Assembly (NCBI GenBank): GCA_900073065.1
Contig: FJOG01000089.1
Location: 7,441-71,440 of the forward strand
From: Phialocephala subalpina
Lineage: Eukaryota; Ascomycota; Leotiomycetes; Helotiales; Mollisiaceae
DNA: 64,000 nt
Direction of reading: 5' to 3'
Within the stretch, counting starts at the first letter, position 1. Each line of letters starts with the position of its first letter. The notes below the pieces were generated by a model that was given only the letters and a program-made list of their open reading frames with translations, did not search any database and was not told the origin of the DNA. Positions 24,399 through 35,927 of the stretch are shown here, piece after piece. Position numbers and translations under genes: made by a program.

Positions 24399-25915
24399 GA
24401 GGTACTGTTTAATTTGTAGTATGTACTAGGGAACAAGATAGCGAAGAGCTCGCACAAGCCACATGAGACGAATGATACCAAGGGAAACGACTGTGTTGAA
24501 GTCTCAAATTGATGCGGGAAGAAAGAACGTCGAATGATGAAGTCCTGAGAACGAGGATGGAATGGTTATCTCCGTGCTTATTTTTGCACCCCTGAATACT
24601 TTGCAGTGGATACCTCGTTCCCACGACCATGTCATTGGTTGAGGATATTCTCCTGCATTCGCTACCCCTTTCTGGGCCACTTTCTGGATGGCGGGGTTCT
24701 GCTTCGCTTTCTCCCTACCAAGTATTCACTTGATGATGGTCGCCGAATAGCCAGCAAATGTTTCTCGTGGATGATGTGATTGATGGTTGGAAGTGAAGAT
24801 GGTTTCAATCTCGAGGCGGTCTGGCAAAGATCTCTTCGGGCTCAAAGTGGGGCTGAGGCCCCGTAAGGTTAAGCTGGATATTCTGCCAATGTTGGACATT
24901 CGACCTCGAGCTTTTCCTCACGAACACACGCACGCTCAACCAACATCCAGACACCATTGCGGGTATCTGAGATGCGAATACCTTCGATAATATGTCCATG
25001 AGGAATGCATTGGATGGATGCGCTACTTTGCATACTGGTTTGGCGAGCTTGAGGAGATGGATTCGCGCTTTGTGGTATACTTGTCTCCAATATCCATCTG
25101 CAACTGGCAGGACTGATCTTGTCTAGTACCGAACCTTGCTCTTCTGGACTCCATCGCGATACGCTATTTTCGATATACGCTCTTCTGCGAACAGTACTAT
25201 CGCCCTCCTCTCCCAATCGCGCAAATCAATAGCCCCGCCTTTCGAATGAGCGCGCGTCAACTCCACGGCAGATGACATGAAGTCTGCAGCTGAAGCATAT
25301 TGAGAAGTTGGAATGAAGCAAACAGGGATCGAGCCGGCATACGTTCAAAGTTTGCAGACGGAACATAAGGAGAAATTCGAGGATTAGGGGAGAATGCAAA
25401 GGACTCACGATATTGAATGCAACATCTGCGGACGTGCCATGTCGATTGGGTGGAGGAAAGCGTAAATGTAGTTATCAAGGGGGTAGATAGACAGCTCAGT
25501 GGTATACCAGCTCGCTCTGTGGACAGTGCGGGCCCGAGGAGCGCTGCTGCGCGAGCAGCCAACTCGCTCAGCGTCTTCATGTTTGCGAAGACCCTTCACG
25601 GGGAGTTTCTCAACGAATAATCAGTCACACGGGAGGCAAATGCAGGGCTGAATAGCTCGGCCAATGGTTTCATCCCGAAAAAGAGCGTTCATTGGGACTC
25701 AGCAAGTTATCGAGATCGCTCGGGAATCAAATCCAGGGCTGAGGAGCTCACCGAGTGATCTGATCACATCGCTCGGTGGGCTAATCTTCGCGATGACAAG
25801 CGCTCACTAGAACTTGCTCGACGAACAATTCAATCGCCCAACTGGTCCCCCAGTGACTCAACATATCATTGAGCAAATGCCAATTCTCGAGCCTTTATTT
25901 GTTTACTGAAATTAC
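24399..25915. other. Intergenic; possible unrecognised minus-strand gene at 24870-25600
   Basis: On the minus strand two coding-looking stretches occur: about 25599-25405 (ELSIYPLDNYIYAFLHPIDM, followed by a possible GTGAGT donor) and about 25216-24869 (IQCIPHGHIIEGIRISDTRN). Another frame between them also reads plausibly (LRDWERRAIVLFAEERISKI), but stops prevent a clean model. I do not recognise a family. From about 25640 the DNA is rich in GCTCGG/CGCTGAG words leading into the satellite. Confidence 0.25.
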
Positions 25916-26265
25916 TGAGTGAACAAATTTACTTGGGATTTTCCCCCTCTCTCAAATACAAGCTTCCTTTGGTCGCTGAGCTGAGACGCTGGTCAATGAG
26001 CGACCAAATTTACTTGGGATTTGCTCACTCACTCAAAAGATACAATTCATAATCTACAAGTCCTTTTTAGTCGCTGAGATACTAGTCGCTGAGTGGCTAG
26101 ATTAATACCAGATTTGCTTACTTTCTCAAAAGACGCAATTTATACTGCTCGTATTTTTATTTTGATTACTAAACTAAGTTAACCATTGAATAACCAAATT
26201 TGCGCTATATTTGCTTACTCTCTCAAAAGATACGATTTATTTGGATTTGGTCGCTGAGTCAGTCT
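25916..26265. repeat. Degenerate tandem repeat, about four units of 80-96 bp
   Basis: Units starting near 25916, 25997, 26093 and 26186 share the core ACCAAATTTACTTGGGATTT, followed by GCTCACTC-type and CTCAAAAGATACAATT-type words, then GTCGCTGAG near the end. Copies are diverged and unequal in length. The flanks (25640-25900 and 26440-26580) are rich in related short words (TCGCTGAG, CTGAGTGAGC, CCTGAGCAA). The pattern is a decayed satellite or the internal repeats of an unknown element, without coding potential. Confidence 0.65.
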
Positions 26266-27467
26266 TCTCAAAATACGTTCTTGGATATGTCCTAATGCCA
26301 TATGAATAATAAAACGTCGGTCGGGAAGCGTTAGTCTTAAGTTTTGACTTTTGCAACTCCGAGTGTCTGACGAGGTATCATGGATCAATTTTCTCTTTCT
26401 TGTCCATCGCATGGGGTTTTTAAGCTTGCCGCTCTAGCTCAGTGCTAATCACCTCTCGAATCACCCTCGACTCACCCTCGGCGTAGTCAACTCGCCTTAG
26501 CAACCTGAGTAACCTGAGGAACCCACCTAAGCACACTGAGTGAGCACCCTAAGCATCCTGAGCAAGATTTAACACATTCCCACGTGTTTCAACCTCTCTT
26601 TTTTAGCCAATCATACCTGACCTGACCTCTGCACGGTTCCTTCATTTTGATTTGTGCCTCTGGGAGTTAGATTTTGGTTTTTTCAATCGGCTTTCGAGAT
26701 ACCCTTTTACTAATTTCACTTGCTGGTATTCTTCCGCAGGTATATATTTATATTTCGCTCAGGCTCTGCTCGGTATGCTTCCCTCAGCTCAAGTAACAGC
26801 AGCAGCTGCTGCTCACGTGCGAAGAGTAAAAGGGAACTAACATAAGAAAAAGTTAAATGTCAGGTTTGAGAGGTGGCTGCCATTCTTTTCTGTGCCGAGT
26901 TCAATTTCACATTGCTGGATTCTCTCAATGCTACGTATTCTCTCCTAAACTAGCTTTCAAAACTCAATATGAACTTGTGCATCTAGTTCACCGCATAATC
27001 CGAGCTATATTCGAATTACTCAGTCGCTAATATCTACGATTTCATTTAGTAATCCTTTCAAACTTGATTTGCAATTTTGTTTTGGCAGGGGAATATATTG
27101 AGCGGTGTTGTCCCCTGGCACCGTACCGGCTCGTCAGACTTTGATGTCGGCAGACAAATGTATTCTTTGCAAAGCTCTGCCGGATTCTTAAGACTTCAGA
27201 AATGAAGAGAGTTTCTTGCTAACAAGATCATAGAATCATAGAGATCGTCAAGTGAGGACAGAAAGATGAACCTAAGCTACCCAGATCCTACGAGTACTCC
27301 TAGAGATAAAAATATTTCGATGGGTAATTTCTTCTTCGAAAATTCCAAATGTGTATTATATAACTTATTATTAGTTCATGTTGAAAGAGCAACATCGTGA
27401 AACACTTAAGTAAATTCCAGTGTTAAACATCTGCTAGCACAAACTGTTACATATCAGCCCCTGCGAG
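26266..27467. other. Intergenic
   Basis: No supported gene. Short repeated CCTGAG/CACTGAG words continue to about 26580. A CAGCAGCAGCTGCTGCT palindromic run lies near 26803. The rest is unremarkable. Confidence 0.45.
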
Positions 27468-28181
27468 CTAAGCCTTCATCGTCTCTAAGTATGCTCCTCT
27501 TGCCTCCTTCAGCCCATCACTATCAGCCGGATCCTCCATAATGATATCAGCAGTATGACCGGCACCTTGAACTAAATACACCCGTGAATCCTCCATCGTG
27601 GGCTGGCCGGGATACTACGGCGGAGTTCTTGCGGAGGCTCCAGCATAATTCCTCGGCACCCACTTCACAAAGGTAACGGAGTCAAGCAGGACATTGTCCA
27701 GGGTCAACGGTTTCAACAACGGCACCGGCCATGTAGCCATCTCGGTATAATTCAATCTGTACGGACAACTGATGCCGAAGTACCGGTGCTCAAGGACGAC
27801 CACCAAAGCTCCCAGCCCTGCTGCCCACGCCGGACCGGCAAGCTGCTCGAGACAGACCATATTCGCATTCTCTGTTGATTGGAAGAAGAGAATCAGGCCT
27901 CTGGGCTTGAAATACTTATCGATGACTTCGAATTGTTGGTAGAAGGTCGAGCCGTCGCCAACGGTGCCGTCGTAGGTGGCGTGGTCGATTGGCTGGAGAA
28001 AGTATCTGATTCCGGCAGCGCATTTGGATGGATTGCCTGTGGAAATATTCAAGGTTTGCTGAATTGCGAAGTCTGGCGGGGATTTTGGAGGTGCAGATTG
28101 TCGTAGTTGAAGGGCAGGAATAGCCTGCACGAGGATGGAGCCGAAGACGGTAAGTGCAGTAATGATGGATTGAAGTAACAT
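27468..28181 (-). pseudogene. S28-type serine peptidase with internal deletion
   Basis: The N-terminal part (28181-27618) has a signal peptide (MLLQSIITALTVFGSILVQA) and S28 carboxypeptidase features: FYQQFEVIDKYFKPRGLILF, LVVVLEHRYFGISCPY and LTLDNVLLDSVTFVKWV. In the family, the catalytic-serine motif (GxSYGG) follows shortly after the last of these. Here the sequence instead jumps at about 27630-27600 to the extreme C-terminus: SRVYLVQGAGHTADIIMEDP (with the candidate catalytic His), then ARGAYLETMKA and a stop at 27468-27470. A TAG at 27615-27617 sits at the junction. Most of the catalytic domain, including Ser and Asp, is therefore deleted. Intact relatives are secreted or vacuolar prolyl-type peptidases. 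This copy cannot be active. Confidence 0.75.
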
Positions 28182-29402
28182 GTTGGAATGGATGGATGGA
28201 TGGAATGAATCGAAGGTGGTAGGTGTAGATGTATTAGGTGTATCTTGCCTATCGCGACATTTTCAAAGATAAACTCGCAAAATTGAGGAAGCGGAGTAAG
28301 GTATGCAATGTGGTGGAGAAGGATAAAGATCACCTCCACTATAAGCAACTCGCCGATTCAATGGATTCAGAGAAAACATGCAGGATTTTGGGAGGTCTTT
28401 TAGTAGCGCCTTTAGTCGAATTAGGATCAATAGCTATTATATACTTAATCAGATTGCGAATAGCTTTATTTTTACCGATTTAATAAAATGAATGCGATAG
28501 GGAGGTATAGGTTTAGACTTATGGCCACCCACTATATACATTCAATGTTGCCTTGAGCCCCTGAGTAATGGAAACGAGTTTGATTCTAGATTCTTAACGA
28601 TAAGTCCATCTATGTTAGTTCCATCCGCCATATTTTAAACGGTTGAGTACTCCGCTATCTCCCCTTGAAGGCTCCTGGCTTCAGTCCCTCCTCCGCCTGG
28701 TTCTATACCGCACTATACGCCCCATTCTTTAGAGTCTCTTCTTCCATCTCTGAAGGCAATGAGCCACTGCGCTCGCATCCTTTGCTGATCAAGTTGGCTT
28801 AGATGTGCACGGCCCCCTGGCGCTCCTGGCAGCAGGTGAACGGATAAGGCTGGGAGTTCTTCTGCAGCAATGAGGGGCTCGGAAGTGTAAAAGCGAATCC
28901 CAAATTGCACATCCGGGCTGCAAGCCGATACTCCAGTACGGAGGTATGCAGTAAGACTCCAATGATCAAGGAATCGTAATGGTCATGTTCAGGGTCAGGC
29001 GAATTTGGAGGATTCAAACTGCGCTCCACGCGGCGCACCACTCCATCGGGCACCAACACGAAGCCTTGGTACCATCTCGACTCTACTCCACCCTAATCCC
29101 AATTTAGGTTGGCGCTACCAGTGATAACCTACTTAGGACAAGCTTCTTCTAGGTTTCCAAGAAAGGAAAATGAAGAAACAGGTATATCGCCACGGGATAC
29201 CGACGTGAGACAATGTCTTCCTTGTTGATTGGCCCTTAAAAAGCCGCTGCGTGGAGTACTGGTTCTTCTCATTCCCCATTATCCTGTTATGTCCCTATAT
29301 ATTGTGGAAATTCCACCTCTAGCGTATCTTTTCACCGATACTATTGTGTGCTAAATTTTGATTATTTATTGAAACACTATTTTCTTAAGCGTTCGGTATT
29401 TG
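28182..29402. other. Intergenic with weak minus-strand coding signal
   Basis: A short ATGGATGG-type microsatellite lies at about 28186-28206. On the minus strand about 29070-28799 reads like a protein fragment (GFVLVPDGVVRRVERSLNPP, DHYDSLIIGVLLHTSVLEYR), but no family, start or intron structure can be supported. Confidence 0.3.
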
Positions 29403-29867
29403 TTACCACCAGTGGATGACAGAATTGACGCCCGCCTAAGCGAAAACATCAAAATCCTCACCAAAAGTCGATGTTTTTAAGATTCTAACAAATCACAACC
29501 CTCTTATAAAACTATCTATCCCTCAAAATTTGATCGCACTTTTGTATTAAATACACTTTTTATCAAATAGATTATCTTTATAATTATATCTGCATTAGTA
29601 ATCCTTAAACTACTTAATTAACTACTATATTTAGCGGGCAAAATTGCTCTCCGTAGTTAATACTTACATTTCGAAATAATAAAGCTGTTAATATATAACT
29701 TTATTAATACAATTGGTTTCAATTACTAAGTTCTCACGCAAAATTAAGTTCTAAGTGATTAAGTTACTATGGCAAAGAACTATGTAATCTAGAAGTCGAT
29801 AACTTTGTGTGTTATTTTAGTGTTCTCGCTTAAAGCGGGCGTCAATTCTGTCATCCACTGGTGTTAC
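29403..29867. mobile_element. MITE, 457 bp, with about 30-bp terminal inverted repeats
   Basis: The left end reads CACCAGTGGATGACAGAATT then GACGCCCGCCTAAGCGA from 29407. The right end, read on the minus strand from 29863, gives CACCAGTGGATGACAGAATT then GACGCCCGCTTTAAGCGA. Ends are flanked by TTAC on both sides (29403-29406, 29864-29867). An alternative reading is a TA duplication one base pair further out, as in Tc1/mariner elements. The interior is AT-rich with no ORF, so this is a non-autonomous miniature element. It lies about 240 bp upstream of the GH78 start codon. Confidence 0.85.
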
Positions 29868-29994
29868 TAGAGACTGCATCCCCGCATTTCGCTAGTTCGG
29901 GCAAAATAATACCGCTGAGCATCCCCGGGATCCCCGCAGCTAATTCCAGATTTTTATTCGCTCATGTACTTGGAACTCGGAATATTTGTAGCAT

Positions 29995-30002
29995 TATATA
30001 AG
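29995..30002 (+). promoter_or_regulatory. TATA box of the GH78 gene
   Basis: TATATAAG about 105 bp upstream of the ATG at 30106. A second TATATAG lies nearer, at about 30020. Either is a plausible core promoter. Confidence 0.45.
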
Positions 30003-30105
30003 GTGGGTTGAGTTCTCTATATAGGAGATATTTCAAATCTTGACATCCACCCCTTTCTCGCTCCGCTCCACTCCACCTCTGATTTTCAACCAGTATTCCA
30101 CGAAA

Positions 30106-32849
30106 ATGGCAGGTTTCAAACATGTCTTTCTGTTTGTCTTTCTATCCTGCTTAATCTACAGAGCATCATCAATCTCTATTGAGGCAAACTCACCAAGGGC
30201 GAATGGCCTCCATGCTGGCAATGGCATCTCTACAACACCTCGATTCTCATGGAGATTGGCGTCCACTTCTCGCAATGACTCTCAAACAGCCTACCAGATC
30301 CAGGTCGCCAACAGTGCTTCGGCTCTTTCGTCTCCAGACATGTGGGATAGTGGGAAAGTGTCGTCTAGCAGCACTTCTGCATCATATTCCAGAGTCACGC
30401 TAGTCTCTCGAGACATTGGATGGTGGCGTGTTCGGGTCTGGGACGCAAATGATACGACTTCTTCCTGGAGTTCCGTTACGACATTCGAACTCGGGCTCCT
30501 CAACTCGTCAGATTGGAATGCTACGTGGATAGCAAATACCAATTATGTTAGAGGGATTAATTCCTTGCCTATCTTTGCGAAGGTTTTTAACGTCACTTGT
30601 TCAGTGACAAAAGCCCGCCTCTACCTTCTCGGACTCGGCCAACATGCAGCAATGATCAATGGTGTGGCCGTTTCAGATGCAGTCCTGGAGCCAGGATATT
30701 CAACGGTCGCCTCGACTCTCTTTTACAGCTCGTACAATATCAGTGGCCTGATCTCGAAAGGTACGAACGTACTTGGAGTTGAACTAGGGAAAGGTGAATA
30801 CGATCCAGAACCTGGTCTCTGGGGAAGGTACATGAAATACACAAAGGCGGCTCAGCAGCTGATGTTGATCTCTCAGCTTGAGTACACCTGCTCAACTGGA
30901 GAAATCGTCCACATTGGTTCAGATGGCAGTTGGCTTACCACCGTTGATGGACCCAGAATTGAGTCTTCGTGGTATGGAGGAGAGGAGTACGACGCCCGAA
31001 AGATTTTCGCCAATTATTCAATGGAGTCAGGCAACCGAGCAGGATGGGTCACGGCCAACACCACTACCGGGCCGTTAGGTAAACTCGTCGGAACGTCATC
31101 GCCCCCGTTGAAGGTTGTGCAGACTATGACCGCCGCGGATCTCACACAGGTCAGTTCAATTTCTCCCTAGATATGGTCACATTCCTGATACTTCACGGTC
31201 ATTAGGTTGGTACGCAGTGGGTATTTGACTTTGGTGTCAACTTTGCAGGCTGGTATACGTTCACTATGGATGGCACTGGCTTAGCTGGGACTCGGATAGT
31301 CTTTTACCCTGGGGAAAAGCTCACGTCTGCCGGCCTTGCCGACCAGTCAACAACTGGCTCCCCCATCTTTGACGCCTACACGATAGCCGGGAATAGCTTC
31401 GAGTCATACAGGCCTAAGTTCATGTACCATGGCTTCAGGTATCTCCATGTTAACGTCACTTGGACACCATTGGCCACGAATATGACCGGTCAGGTTATTC
31501 GCTCCAACACCGATGGCGTTGGTTCCACCTCTACCAGCAACTCACTTTTCAATAGCATCCACAAAATCATTGATCGAGCTATTCAGAGCAACCTGTATTC
31601 GGTTTTGACCGATTGTCCCTACCGAGAGAAGTTGGGCTGGCTGGAAGAATCTCATCTTGTTTTGGATCCAGTAGCTAGGGGATACGACCTCCAGGCGTAT
31701 GGTTATGCATTCGTTCAAAACATGGGAGACACTCAGACATCGACAGGTTTGGTCCCGGATATCAGCCCTGAATTCGTCGTCTTCAGCGGGGGTTTTCGGG
31801 ATGACCCAAATTGGGGGAACACGATGATCCTGATGCCTTATATACACTACCGGTACTACGGAGATATTGATCTCTTGTCCAAATACTACACAAACATGAC
31901 AGCATATCTGAGCTATCTCACAACAAGTAAAGCCAGCAACTATCTTTTGAGCTACGGTCTTGGTGACTGGGTCACCACGGACTCTAGCACGCCGGTTGGG
32001 GTTACTGCAACCTTTGGATACCAGCAAGCGGCGGCCGGTCTGGCAGTGATTGCCGCGGGCCTTGGCAAGACATCCGATGCCGCGACCTATGAGACTTTGA
32101 ATACCAACATCAAGAATGCGTTTCACACCAAGTACTTCAACACCACTTCGAATGCAACCTACAGCTCAGGCTCTCAAGCATGCAACGCCATAGCACTTGA
32201 TATGGGTGCTGTGCCTGCCGAATACGAGGCAGCTGTACTACAGACACTGGTTGACAGTCTCGTCCGCAACGGCTATCACATGACAGTCGGCGAAATTGCA
32301 CTGCCGTCTTTATTCCGCGTCTTGCGAGCTTACAATCGAAACGACATCATCTACAATATGATGAGTCTAACAACCAGCGTCAGTTATGGCTACCAAGTCA
32401 CTCATGGTGCAACGTCGTTGTGGGAGCAATGGTCTGGTTCGGGTAGCAGCGGGAGCAGTCTGAATCACTTCATGCTTGGATATGGCGACAATTGGCTCCT
32501 GGAATTGAGTGGGCTGGCCCAGTCGAACAATTCGATCGGATGGCAGACTATTGACTACAATCCTATTGTAGTCGGAGATTTGACCTCTGCGAGCTCTAGC
32601 TACAGAACACCGAGAGGGACCGCATCGGCTAGTTGGTCTTTGAGTGGCACGGCTTTGAATTATGTCATTACTGTGCCAGTTGGCGCCACGGGATTGGTGT
32701 ACCTCAATCAATCTACCATCACTGAGAGCTCGAAATCGATCACGGTTGGGTCAAATGGAATTTTGGGCTCGTCGACTAGCGCCAATATCACAACTATCAT
32801 GGTTGGGTCAGGGACATATACTTTCAAGTCGATTCCGACGACTTCCTGA
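30106..32849 (+). CDS. Secreted alpha-L-rhamnosidase, GH78
   Basis: Model join(30106..31149,31206..32849), 895 residues, one 56 bp intron in phase 0. The ATG at 30106 gives a signal peptide (MAGFKHVFLFVFLSCLIYRA); the upstream in-frame ATG at 30040 would bury it. Domain order fits GH78. There is an N-terminal fibronectin-like region (TTPRFSWRLAST), a beta-sandwich binding domain (ARLYLLGLGQHAAMINGVAV, YTKAAQQLMLISQLEY), then the (alpha/alpha)6 catalytic barrel with SVLTDCPYREKLGWLEESHL, the segment that carries the family's acidic catalytic residues. LWEQWSG and LNHFMLGYGDNWL follow, with a C-terminal beta domain. The enzyme removes terminal L-rhamnose from pectin side chains or plant glycosides outside the cell. 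The frame is intact. Confidence 0.9.
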
Positions 32850-32998
32850 AGGTGGATGGATTCAAGGCGAATTGGGAGCAGCAATTGAGGACCACGGAGA
32901 AGGCCAAGGCTATGTTTGAGGCCCAAGGAGTAGACTTTGAAGAGTTCTGGGCAAGAATAGGTGGTATGCAAGGCATGCCAGGAATGGACGAAATGTAA
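32850..32998 (+). other. Coding-like C-terminal fragment of an unrecognised protein
   Basis: Immediately after the GH78 stop, and overlapping it in another frame from about 32829, the plus strand reads DDFLKVDGFKANWEQQLRTT, then EKAKAMFEAQGVDFEEFW and GGMQGMPGMDEM before a stop at 32996-32998. The charged helical composition and Met/Gly-rich end look like the last 55 residues of a real protein. There is no start codon. It is probably a gene fragment moved here by rearrangement, and the antisense HET gene loses similarity at the same place. Family unknown. Confidence 0.35.
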
Positions 32999-32999
32999 A

Positions 33000-34662
33000 G
33001 AACCATGTGTCTCCAATGCGCGCGTTGCCAGACCATAACGCATGCAGAGCTATGTAATACCATTATCACAAAGTAATGATGCGCTGACCATTTCGTGTCT
33101 TCGAGGGTTTTCAGATTGAGATAGAGACTTTCGAGTGAGCTCCATGCGAAGCTCTTGGTCCCGCACCAGACTGTGATTTGCTCTGCGTGGATGATTTCTT
33201 GGATGATCCACATCCGTCTCCAGTACGGCCTGTCACAGAGCTCCCCGAGTGCTCTTCCTACCTTCTTGGTCCAGAGAGGGTGATATCCGGGGCCTTTGGC
33301 TCTAAGATTTTGTGCTCCTTTCTTTGCAACAAAATCCATTGCCAAGCCACTGTTGTCGCCTTCGCGGCCAAGCCAGATATAGACGTCGGCGGCAGTTGCA
33401 TATATTCGTTTCATTAGACCAACCTGATGGTTTCGCTCGTTGATATCAGATTGATTGATACAAATTGCGTCAATCCAGAATAACTTCGGTTTGTTGATGG
33501 TAGATTTCTGCAAGTGAAGAAACCACTAGAGATTCTCCCGGACGCTTATCGTGCCGCCGCCCTTCACTTTGATCTTCCTACAGTTTCTTTGCTCTCCCCA
33601 AGCATATGAGAGAGCAGTGTATTCTGGAAGCGCCGACAACTCGATGCAATGGAAGGTACCTTCGATGTCGGAGCTTTCTGTCCATGAATGCAGCTCAAAC
33701 AGGCGGATTTGCTGGCTCGAGAAGTCCAAGGTCGAATAAGCAGACCCAGGGCTCGGGGAGTCTGCATTAGAAGTTATGTTGCAGTCAAAGACACGTCGTG
33801 TTTGTCCTGGGATCAAACGGGGGGCGACTTGGTTCTGCTGCTTCTGACGATTATCAATCCTTTCCCTCTCGTTAGAAACCCCCATGGCTCCCAGAACTAT
33901 GAGATTGAGTGTTTCCGTTCTTTGATCGGCAGTCTTAGCAACCTCGCCCCAGACGTAAGCAAGTAGACGCAAACTCACTCCCAACCGGAAATTGTGAGGT
34001 AAAGAGTGGCCGGATTCCAGACTACAGCTCCCTATACTGCAAGGAAACCTCTTCAAATGAGGTGGAGAGTGACCCTGCCATAAAATGCAATTTGCTTCAG
34101 TGCAATTAGGTTCGATATCCTTCAGCCTAAGAGACTCCCGGAGGGGGTCACATCTGTGAGGTCTGCAATAATATGCAGTCACATGAGGCGAAGAGTATCC
34201 GGCCCAGAAAAGTCTGTTTGCTTCACGAACAGAATATCCGGTGTACCCGCCTAGATCCTCCCACTCGGTGAGGAAGGCCGGATTATTATTGCGGGGAGGG
34301 AGGTCGTTTGCTAAATGTTTTTCGCGGGCGGGCAAAGTGATGGGCGCGACGTGCCCTTGAAAAGTGTCGAGTGGGGCAGGCTCGATGGGAGACAAGTCCT
34401 GATCGAAGTCGGGATAAGAGAGTGCATTGCATGACGCACAACAAAAGCCCGGCAAATTCTCAGCTCCGGCCTCAGGAAAAGGGTCCACGAGATTATTAGG
34501 ATCAAATCCGTGAGGGACGCCTGTGTCATCAATATCGAAATTTGCAGGCGACAAATCGCGCTCATCGCATGGGCTCCTGCCGGTGGGCTCATCGCAAGCC
34601 CATCCAATATTTTCGCTAGAGCCCGAATCCTCGACGAATAGCCTGCACCGGTTGGAGCTCAT
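33000..34662 (-). pseudogene. HET-domain protein with one internal stop and truncated 3' end
   Basis: From the ATG at 34662 the frame is open for 378 codons to a TAG at 33526-33528, then continues in the same frame. The N-terminal region is unusual: cysteine-rich, with three spaced copies of a G-x-S-x-PH motif (FWAGYSSPHV, WQGHSPPHLKRFPC, SGHSLPHNF). The HET domain starts at about residue 350 (YTALSYAWGEQ). After the TAG it reads LFWIDAICINQSDINERNHQ, YIWLGREGDNSGLAMDFV and RRMWIIQEIIHAEQITVWCG, all strong HET motifs. A TGG-to-TAG or CAG-to-TAG change would explain the stop. The similarity fades after about 33010, where sequence antisense to another fragment begins, so the C-terminus is probably lost. 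The 5' end faces an AT-rich block. Confidence 0.75.
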
Positions 34663-34794
34663 CTTGCGTATTTATCATAAAATAGAAGCCGTTGCTGGAA
34701 ACGCAAAGAAAATAAGAAGAGTTTATTGTTCGAAGTCTATGGAAATGCGGGGTTAAAGCCTTACAATTTGAACTTTTCTGGTGGTGGCTATACA

Positions 34795-35720
34795 AAATTA
34801 TCCACGTTGCTTTTATCGGTGAGCAAAAGAAGTAATAATCTCAAGTAAAACCTTTGCTTTACTTGCGTATAAATTAATATTATTTTCGGGTATTTAAAAG
34901 AGAATTAATTTACGTTTATTAATTATTTAATATAAAAATTAATATAAATTCTTTTTATAAAAAATTATATAAAAAATAAAAATAAAATAATAAAGTCAAA
35001 AATTTATAAAAACTTATAAAATTTAAAAAAAATAAAATTTTTATTAATAAATTTATAATAATCGAAAGTATTTTTATAAAATAATTTAGAAATTATAAAT
35101 TAAATTATTTTTTTAATTCTTCGATTTTATTTTTAATTTCTTTTTCATTTCATTAAATTAATAAAAAGAATATTATAATATTTTATTTTCCCTTTCGGAT
35201 TTTTTCTTAACCTTTTTAACTTTTAGTAAGATTAATGAAAAAAGCAAATAAATTAATATTATAAATCACCAAATATTAAAATATAAATTACTTAAAGAAT
35301 TAAAAATATAAAATATTAAATCCATTATTATATCCTCAATCAAACCACGTAATATATTGCCTTACTATAGTATATTATGGCAAGGTAAAGCAAGGTAATA
35401 TATCACGTGATTTGATAAGGATATATTAGGAGATCTGGTATTTTGTATTCTTAATTCTTTAGGTAATTTATACTCTAATTAATTCTATTTATAATTAAAT
35501 ACTTGTTTATAATTCTTCTATAATATATATAAATTTCTATCGTTTTATCGAACAAATAAATCGAAGTTCTAAATATTAATTAATATGAAAATAAGAAATA
35601 ATTCGATTTTAGATTAATTATATATATATAAAATATTATTCACATTGAATCACGTGAAATGATTCCTCAAGTTCATTAAGTCTTTTGGAAAAAGTTATAA
35701 TTCTAAATAAATGTTTCAAT
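34795..35720. repeat. AT-rich RIP-degraded repeat between two immune-type genes
   Basis: A long AT-rich stretch without reading frames. Within it, 35385-35560 (ATATATCACGTGATTTGATA, then GATATATTAGGAGATCTGGT) matches 43390-43560 (TATATCACGTGGTCTAATAA, then AATATATTAGGAGATTTAGT). These are two relics of one repeat family, possibly LTRs. The block separates the divergent HET and NLR-kinase genes, both of which carry nonsense codons. Confidence 0.7.
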
Positions 35721-35927
35721 TATTTAAAAGGAGATTTAATATCTTCAACGTATATACTTCTGTAAGAAATCATGTGCTATCGTAAAGCTGACAACGAATA
35801 GATCGAGGCGCAGTGCTACCTAAGCTTAATAAGGCTTCGAAAAAAAAGTCTGTCGAGGGGGCAAAAACGCCAATATCTTGTCTCTTGAAAATTTTTAAAG
35901 ACAAGATCATTTTTGTTGCTACTTGAA

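Noticed and set aside
25916..26265. CRISPR-like array
   Set aside because: Units are diverged, unequal and without unique spacers, and the genome is fungal; a decayed satellite fits better.
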